A stretch of DNA of 64,000 nucleotides from Hedera helix (lineage: Eukaryota; Streptophyta; Magnoliopsida; Apiales; Araliaceae), in contig OX359278.1 in the NCBI GenBank assembly GCA_947179155.2, forward strand, positions 21,787,244 to 21,851,243, in the 5' to 3' direction. This document shows positions 58,807-64,000 of the stretch, in pieces. Below the pieces are notes generated by a model. That model saw only the letters and a program-made list of their open reading frames with translations, ran no database searches and was not told where the DNA came from. Both the position numbers and the translations under genes were made by a program. Each line of letters starts with the position of its first letter. Position 1 is the stretch's first letter.

Positions 58807-60360
58807 ATGGCACTCAACAAGAACGGATCAGAACTCGGTGGAGGTAAAAGACCACCTATGTGTAATAAAGAAAAATTTGCTAACTAGAAAGTTCGTATGT
58901 AGGCTTACATGGATGCTATAGATGATGAACTGTTCGAGACAGTGCTAAATAGGCCGATCATACCAATGAAGCTTGCACTATAAACTGAAGATCCAAGCAA
59001 GCTAGTTACAAAGAAAAGAGACGAATGGACAGACAATGGAAAAAAGGATGTTCAAAGAGACAAAAGGGCTAAGAACATCTTATTTCAATCTCTGGATGAT
59101 GATGTATTTGAGAACGTTGTCAACTGTAAAACAGCTCAAGAAGTCTGGCAAACTCTGTTGATCATGCATGAAGGAACATAAGAAGTCAGAGAAAATAAGC
59201 AATCACTGCTTGTTCAGCAGTATGAAATGTTCACCCATATCTCAGGTGAAAATATTACAACCACCTATGAGAGATTTAACTTGCTACTAAACTCTCTCAG
59301 ATCTTATGGAAAAATCTATCCAAATAGAGATCTTTTCATTAAATTCATGAGATCTTTGCTAAGCAAATGGGATGCCAAAACCACAGCCATCCGGGAGTCA
59401 AAGAACCTGCACGAGATGACTGTACAACAGTTATATGGAAATCTTCTTTCCTATGAGCTGGAGCTAAATCAAAGAGCAGAGAATCTATCTGGGGAAAGAA
59501 AGAAGGAGAAAAACATTGCTCTTAAAGCCTCAACCTCAACTCACAGAAGCAATCACAAGGATAATTCTGACTCTAACAAGGATGAATCAAATGATGATGA
59601 AGGAGCTGCCATGCTATTCAGACATTTTAAAAGATTCATCAACATGAACAGACCTCAGAAATTCAAAAGCAACAGCAGCAAAGAACAACCAAATGACATT
59701 TGCTATAATTGCAAAAAGCCAGGTCACTTCATTGCTAAATGTCCAAAACCCTTAAGAGAAGAGCTGAGGAGGGACAAAACGAAAGCAAATCCAAAAAGAG
59801 AATTTAAGAGCTTCCACAAACAAAAGAAGAAAGACAAAAGCTTCATAGGTGAAGGCTCCTGGAGTGACTTAGAAGAAGAACTAAATTCTGAGTCAAGTGA
59901 CGATGAAGAGCCACAGAAGGCCAACCTGTGCTTAATGGCAAACGAAGAAGGAAGCAGCAAAAAGGAATTCAACATAGATGATGTATTTGATTTCTACTCT
60001 CCTGAATTAAGCATTGATGATCTTAGAGAAGACATGCATGACTTAATGGTAGAATTACACAAATACATAAAAATGTTTAGAAGGTTATCTAAAGATTACT
60101 CTCATCTAAAAGAGGATAAAGAAAAAATAAGCATAGAATTAGAAGCCTCATTTCAAGCTGCAAAACTTTACTATAATCTTGAGACTGAGAATGAAAGACT
60201 AAAAGAGATAAATGAGTTAAGCACTCATAAAGAATCTTCATTAGCCTCCAAGATTCAGGAAACAGAAAAGACAATTTTTATGTGGAACAAGTCTAGTTCG
60301 TCTATGGACACACTGATCTCAAGTCAAAGAGATGTGACTGATAGATCAGGATGTGACTGA
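58807..60360 (+). pseudogene. SIRE-type Copia gag
   Basis: The ATG at 58807 opens a frame that stays in phase to 60360 but carries four stops in its first 370 bases (TAG, TAG, TAA, TAA), each one transition from TGG or CAA. From 59227 the frame is open for 377 codons. Recognisable parts: AQEVWQTL and YERFNLLLNSLRSYG (UBN2-type gag), a zinc knuckle CYNCKKPGHFIAKC near 59701, a lysine-rich linker, and a C-terminal coiled-coil-like stretch. A 20-base tandem duplication (gatgtgactgatagatcag, 60332-60371) ends the frame. Capsid protein in an intact element; not made whole here. Confidence 0.85.
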
Positions 60361-60387
60361 TAGATCAGGATTTAAGAATAAAAGTCT

Positions 60388-60850
60388 ATGGAAATAAATG
60401 AAGGCAAATCCTTTAATCTTAATAAAAGAATTGTGTTCATTAAATCCTCAGATTCTATATCTCCCAGCAGTTCACATTCTGCTAAGCCTACTATCATTTT
60501 AGACAATAAAACTCGCACGAGTCTGGGGTTCAGAAAATTGAAAAACAAGTCAAGCAAAACTCACTCTACGAATCATGAGAATCGTAGAGTAGTATGGAAG
60601 CAGAATGTAGATCAACAAAATCAAAAGACTATGAGAAATCATAATCCATACAAGTCCTGGACAAATAAGAATTCATAAATGCACACATATCATCGTCAAT
60701 ATCATATCAATCATAGGCACCATCATAAAAATGATAAATATTTGTCAAGATATCATAGACTGCAAGGATCTAAAATCAAATAGATTTGGGTCCCAAAAGG
60801 TACTAACAAAGCAGGACCCAAACAAATATGGATACCAAAATGAAGATTGA
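60388..60850 (+). pseudogene. gag-protease linker of the SIRE element
   Basis: Frame 60388-60678 (96 codons) is rich in K, N and S and continues with stops to about 60840, where IWVPKG and IWIPK words typical of this position occur. It contains an ACTCTACGA/TCGTAGAGT hairpin (60563-60590) like those in the LTR. Confidence 0.65.
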
Positions 60851-60856
60851 TTTGTC

Positions 60857-61222
60857 ATGCAGGTAAAGAGATCCATTTGGTATCTTGACAGTGGATGCTC
60901 AAGGCACATGACAGGAGACAGGGCTCTTCTATCAGAGTTTAAGAAGAAAGATGGACCTGCTGTCATTTTTGGAGACAACAACTTTGGGAAAACCAGAGGT
61001 TATGACTCAACTGGAAATGGTGCAATATCTTTCAGTAAAGTGGCGTATGTTGAGGGACTAAAGCACAACTTGCTAAGTATCAGTCAACTCTGTGACAAAG
61101 GACATCAAGTCACCTTCCTCAACAACCAATACCAAGTTAGAGATTTGAAGACTAGCTCTCTAAAGCTAGAAGGAGTTCGAGAAGGAAATGTCTATGTGGT
61201 CAATCTTGCTCAATTAAATTAA
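60857..61222 (+). pseudogene. SIRE protease
   Basis: 121 codons beginning just before WYLDSGCSRHMTGD, the Copia aspartic protease active site (D-S-G). HNLLSISQLCDKG lies at about residue 70. It ends at a TAA that is in phase with the integrase frame 40 bases downstream, so a single stop separates them. In active elements it cuts the polyprotein. Confidence 0.88.
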
Positions 61223-61261
61223 GAACAAACTGTCTGTTTTCTTGCTAAAGCCTTTGAAGAT

Positions 61262-63256
61262 ATGTGTTGGCTCTGGCACAGGAGGTTATCTCATCTTAAC
61301 TTCAAGAGTATTTCAAAGCTTACTTCCAAAGATCTAGTAAAAGGATTGCCAAAGTTAAATTTCATCAAAGAAAAACCCTGCAAAGCTTATCAGTTTGGAA
61401 AGCAAACAAAGACATCATTCCAGAGCAAGTCAGTAAACTCAAATGATAGGGCTCTTCAATTACTTCACATGGATTTATTCGGACCTGTCTCGATGACTAG
61501 CCTCGAAGGAAAGAGATACTCTCTAGTGGTAGTAGATGACTACACTAGATATACATGTGTATCTTTTCTAAGCTCTAAAGATGAAGCCATTTCACATCTT
61601 ATCAAGCTCTTCAGACTAATCATGAATGAAAAAAGCGAAAAGATCCAGGCCATCAGAAGTGATCATGGAAGAGAGTTTGATTTCTCAGATATGGACCTGT
61701 TCTGTGAAGAAAATACAATCAATCACAACTTCTCAGCCCCAAGGACGCCTCAACAAAATGGAGTAGCAGAAAGGAAGAATATGACTCTTATTGAAGCAGG
61801 AAGAACCCTTTTAGCAGCAACCTATCTTCCTGAATATTTATGGGCTGAAGCCATCAGTACTGCATGTTACACTCAAAACAGGTCACTCATACACTCAACA
61901 TTGAAGAAGACTCCGTACGAATTATGGAAAGGAAGAAAGCCAAACATAAGTTATTTCCATGCATTTGGTTGCCTATGCTACGTACTCAATAATGGCAAGA
62001 AGCATCTAACTAAATTCCAGCCAAAATCAGATGAAGGAATCTTCCTTGGCTATGCAACAGATAGCAGAGCATTCAGGGTGCTCAACAAAGAGTCCTTAAC
62101 TGTTGAAACCTCCATCCATGTCACATTCGATGAATCAGATCCTGAAAAGAAAAGATCAACATTCAACGAGTCATCAGACACAAGCTCAACGATCGAAGAA
62201 CTCAAAATCGTAGAGTCTAACTCTACGACCACAGAACCAGCAACAGAAATCGTTGAACAAGGAGAGGAAATCGTAGAGCACACCACACTAGACATTGAAA
62301 CTCTACGATCAGAACCAGAAGCTGATTTAGAGGAACTCAGACAAGAAGGCACCAGAACAGACGTCCCTAGCAGAATAAAATGGACCAAAGATCACACTCA
62401 AGATCTAATTATTGGAGATCCAAACACCGGAATCAAGACAAGAGCTGCAACTTTGAATGAATGCTTTTACTTAAGCTGCCTCTCTCAAGAGGAACTCAAT
62501 AAGATCGAAGAAGCCTTAGGAGATTCAAGTTGGATAGAGGCCATGAAAGAGGAGCTAAATCAATTTGAAAGAAACAAGGTTTGGAGATTAGTTGCCAGGC
62601 CTCAGCATAAACCAGTCATTGGCACCAAATGGGTTTTCAGAAATAAGATGGATGAAAATGGTGTGATAACGAGAAACAAAGCAAGACTGGTGGCCAAAGG
62701 TTACTCTCAAGAAGAAGGAATTGACTACGATGAAACGTATGCTCCAGTTGCCAGGTTGGAAGCCATAAGGATCTTCCTTGCCCATGCTGCACACATGAAG
62801 TTCAAAGTCTTCCAAATGGATGTCAAAAGTGCTTTTCTAAATGGAGAACTTCAAGAAGAAGTCTACGTGGAACAACCACCAGGTTTTATCAATCCAACCT
62901 TTTTAAATTATGTTTATAAATTAGATAAAACACTATATGGTTTAAAACAAGCACCTAGAGCATGGTACGAAACCTTAACTAGCTTTCTCATTGAAAAAGG
63001 ATTCACTAGAGGAAGAGTAGATACTACCTTATTTTTGAGAAAACATAAGGATAAAACACTGCTAGTTCAAATTTATGTAGATGATATCATATTTGGTTCT
63101 TCTGATGAAAAATTATGTGAAAGATTTGTCAAGCTTATGCAGAGGAAGTTTGAAATGAGTATGATGGGAGAACTCAACTTCTTCCTTGGACTACAAGTAA
63201 AGCAGATTGACGAGGCATATTCATTAATCAAGACAAATACATCAAAGACTTATTAA
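61262..63256 (+). pseudogene. SIRE integrase and reverse transcriptase
   Basis: 664 codons. GAG-pre-integrase/zinc domain: HRRLSHLNF at residue 6, then CKAYQFGKQ near 40, where the family has CxxC, so the second zinc cysteine is tyrosine. Integrase core: HMDLFGP near 69, DHGREF near 132 and TPQQNGVAERKN near 160, so the D, D and E are present. Linker with TCGTAGAG repeats in the DNA (62208-62315). Reverse transcriptase: WIEAMKEEL near 423, GTKWVFRNKMDENG, DETYAPVARLEAIR, MDVKSAFLNGELQEEVYV and the intact YVDD box near 617. A frameshift near 63213 moves RNase H to the next phase. Best preserved pol in the window. Confidence 0.92.
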
Positions 63257-64000
63257 AGAAGTATGACATGGAATCTGCAACTATCATGAAAACTCCTATG
63301 CCACCTGCCACCAAGCTCGACAAAGATGAAAATGGTAAATCCACTGAAATCACTCAGTACAGAGGTATGATAGGCTCACTATTATATCTTACAGCTAGCC
63401 GACCAGATAGAATGTTTACTACATGTATATGTGCTAGATTTCTGGCTAACCTTAAAGAGTCTCATCTATTAGCTGTGAAAAGAATTTTCAAATATCTTAA
63501 AGGAACTCCAAATTTAGGATTATGGTATCCCAAGGAGTCCTCCTTTGATCTAATGGGATACTCAGATGCTGACTATGCAGGATGCAAAATAGACAGAAAG
63601 AGCACAAGTGAAACTTGCCTGATGCTTGGCAGCAGATTTGTCTCTTGGTTTAGTAAGAAGCAGAACTCAGTATCCATATCAACTGCAGAAGCTGAATATA
63701 TAGCCGCAGGCAATTGCTGTGCACAAATCCTATGGATGAAGACTCAGCTTGCAGACTATGGGTTTGAGCTTAATTCTATTCCTATATATTGTGATAATAC
63801 TAGTGCAATTGCTATAACTCATAAACCTGTTATGCATTTAAGAACTAAGCACATGGATATAAGGTATCATTTCATTAGGGATCATGTACAAAATGACAAT
63901 ATATCACTTCACTACATCCCAACTGAAGATCAACTAGCAGATGTGTTTACAAAACCTTTAGATGAATCAAGATTTAATAAACTTATAAGTGAGTTAGGAA
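63214..64000 (+). pseudogene. SIRE RNase H, runs off the window
   Basis: After the frameshift the new phase (codons from 63214) is open to the end of the window, 262 codons. Words: NQDKYIKDLLKKY, TPMPP, YRGMIGSLLYLTASRPD, the RNase H residues D in YSDADYAG, E in STAEAEY and D in YCDNTSA, then RTKHMDIRYHFIRDHV and DQLADVFTKPLD. It degrades RNA in RNA-DNA hybrids in an intact element. No stop is seen; the end of pol and the 3' LTR lie beyond 64000. Confidence 0.9.

Noticed and set aside
60372..61000. Minus-strand frames opposite the SIRE gag and protease
   Set aside because: Shadows of the plus-strand element genes.
1..64000. CRISPR arrays, tRNA or rRNA genes, bacterial operons
   Set aside because: No regularly spaced identical repeats with unique spacers were seen. 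The tRNA-like matches are only the primer-binding sites of retrotransposons.

Overview
The window is nuclear DNA from a flowering plant, most likely a eudicot with a large, repeat-rich genome. It holds one spliced host gene, about a dozen LTR retrotransposon copies or fragments at different stages of decay, DNA-transposon debris and AT-rich intergenic sequence. Nothing in it looks bacterial, organellar or viral.

Layout: 1-2.75 kb holds two LTR relics (a SIRE-like Copia LTR, then a Ty3/Gypsy LTR with its primer-binding site). 3.06-3.33 kb is one end of a CACTA transposon. 3.39-10.39 kb is a minus-strand Copia element whose gag was split by a minus-strand Gypsy element (4.50-9.67 kb). 10.4-15.1 kb is AT-rich spacer with small transposon-like fragments. 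15.24-22.83 kb is the host gene DUR3 (urea/proton symporter), nine exons on the minus strand, reading frame intact, 713 residues, with one GC-AG intron and introns full of MITE-like repeats. 23.64-27.14 kb is a solo LTR of a Tekay/Del-like Gypsy element. 27.1-28.85 kb is AT-rich with a MITE and a duplicated block.

28.85-51 kb is a nest of four insertions. A plus-strand Gypsy element (LTR 28849-30999) has its gag interrupted by a minus-strand Athila-type element (31670-50918). The right LTR of the Athila element holds a large solo LTR (42027-50364), and that holds another (46166-50208). Target-site duplications can be read for the three inner insertions, and the undamaged left Athila LTR shows what the outer solo-LTR insertion site looked like when empty.

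51.3-54.64 kb is another Tekay-type 5' LTR with primer-binding site. 54.79-57.27 kb is the 3' end of a minus-strand Angela/Tork-like Copia element. 57.27-64.0 kb is a plus-strand SIRE/Maximus-type Copia element (5' LTR, gag, protease, integrase, reverse transcriptase, RNase H) that runs off the window. Every retrotransposon with readable coding sequence carries stop codons, frameshifts or lost catalytic residues, so none looks autonomous. DUR3 is the only gene likely to serve the plant.

The most interesting signal is not a gene. Several unrelated LTRs carry arrays of short perfect hairpins in which the loop stays constant while both arms of the stem change together. The Tekay-type LTRs share a separate conserved hairpin (TGAGC-loop-GCTCA) followed by a splice-acceptor-like site.
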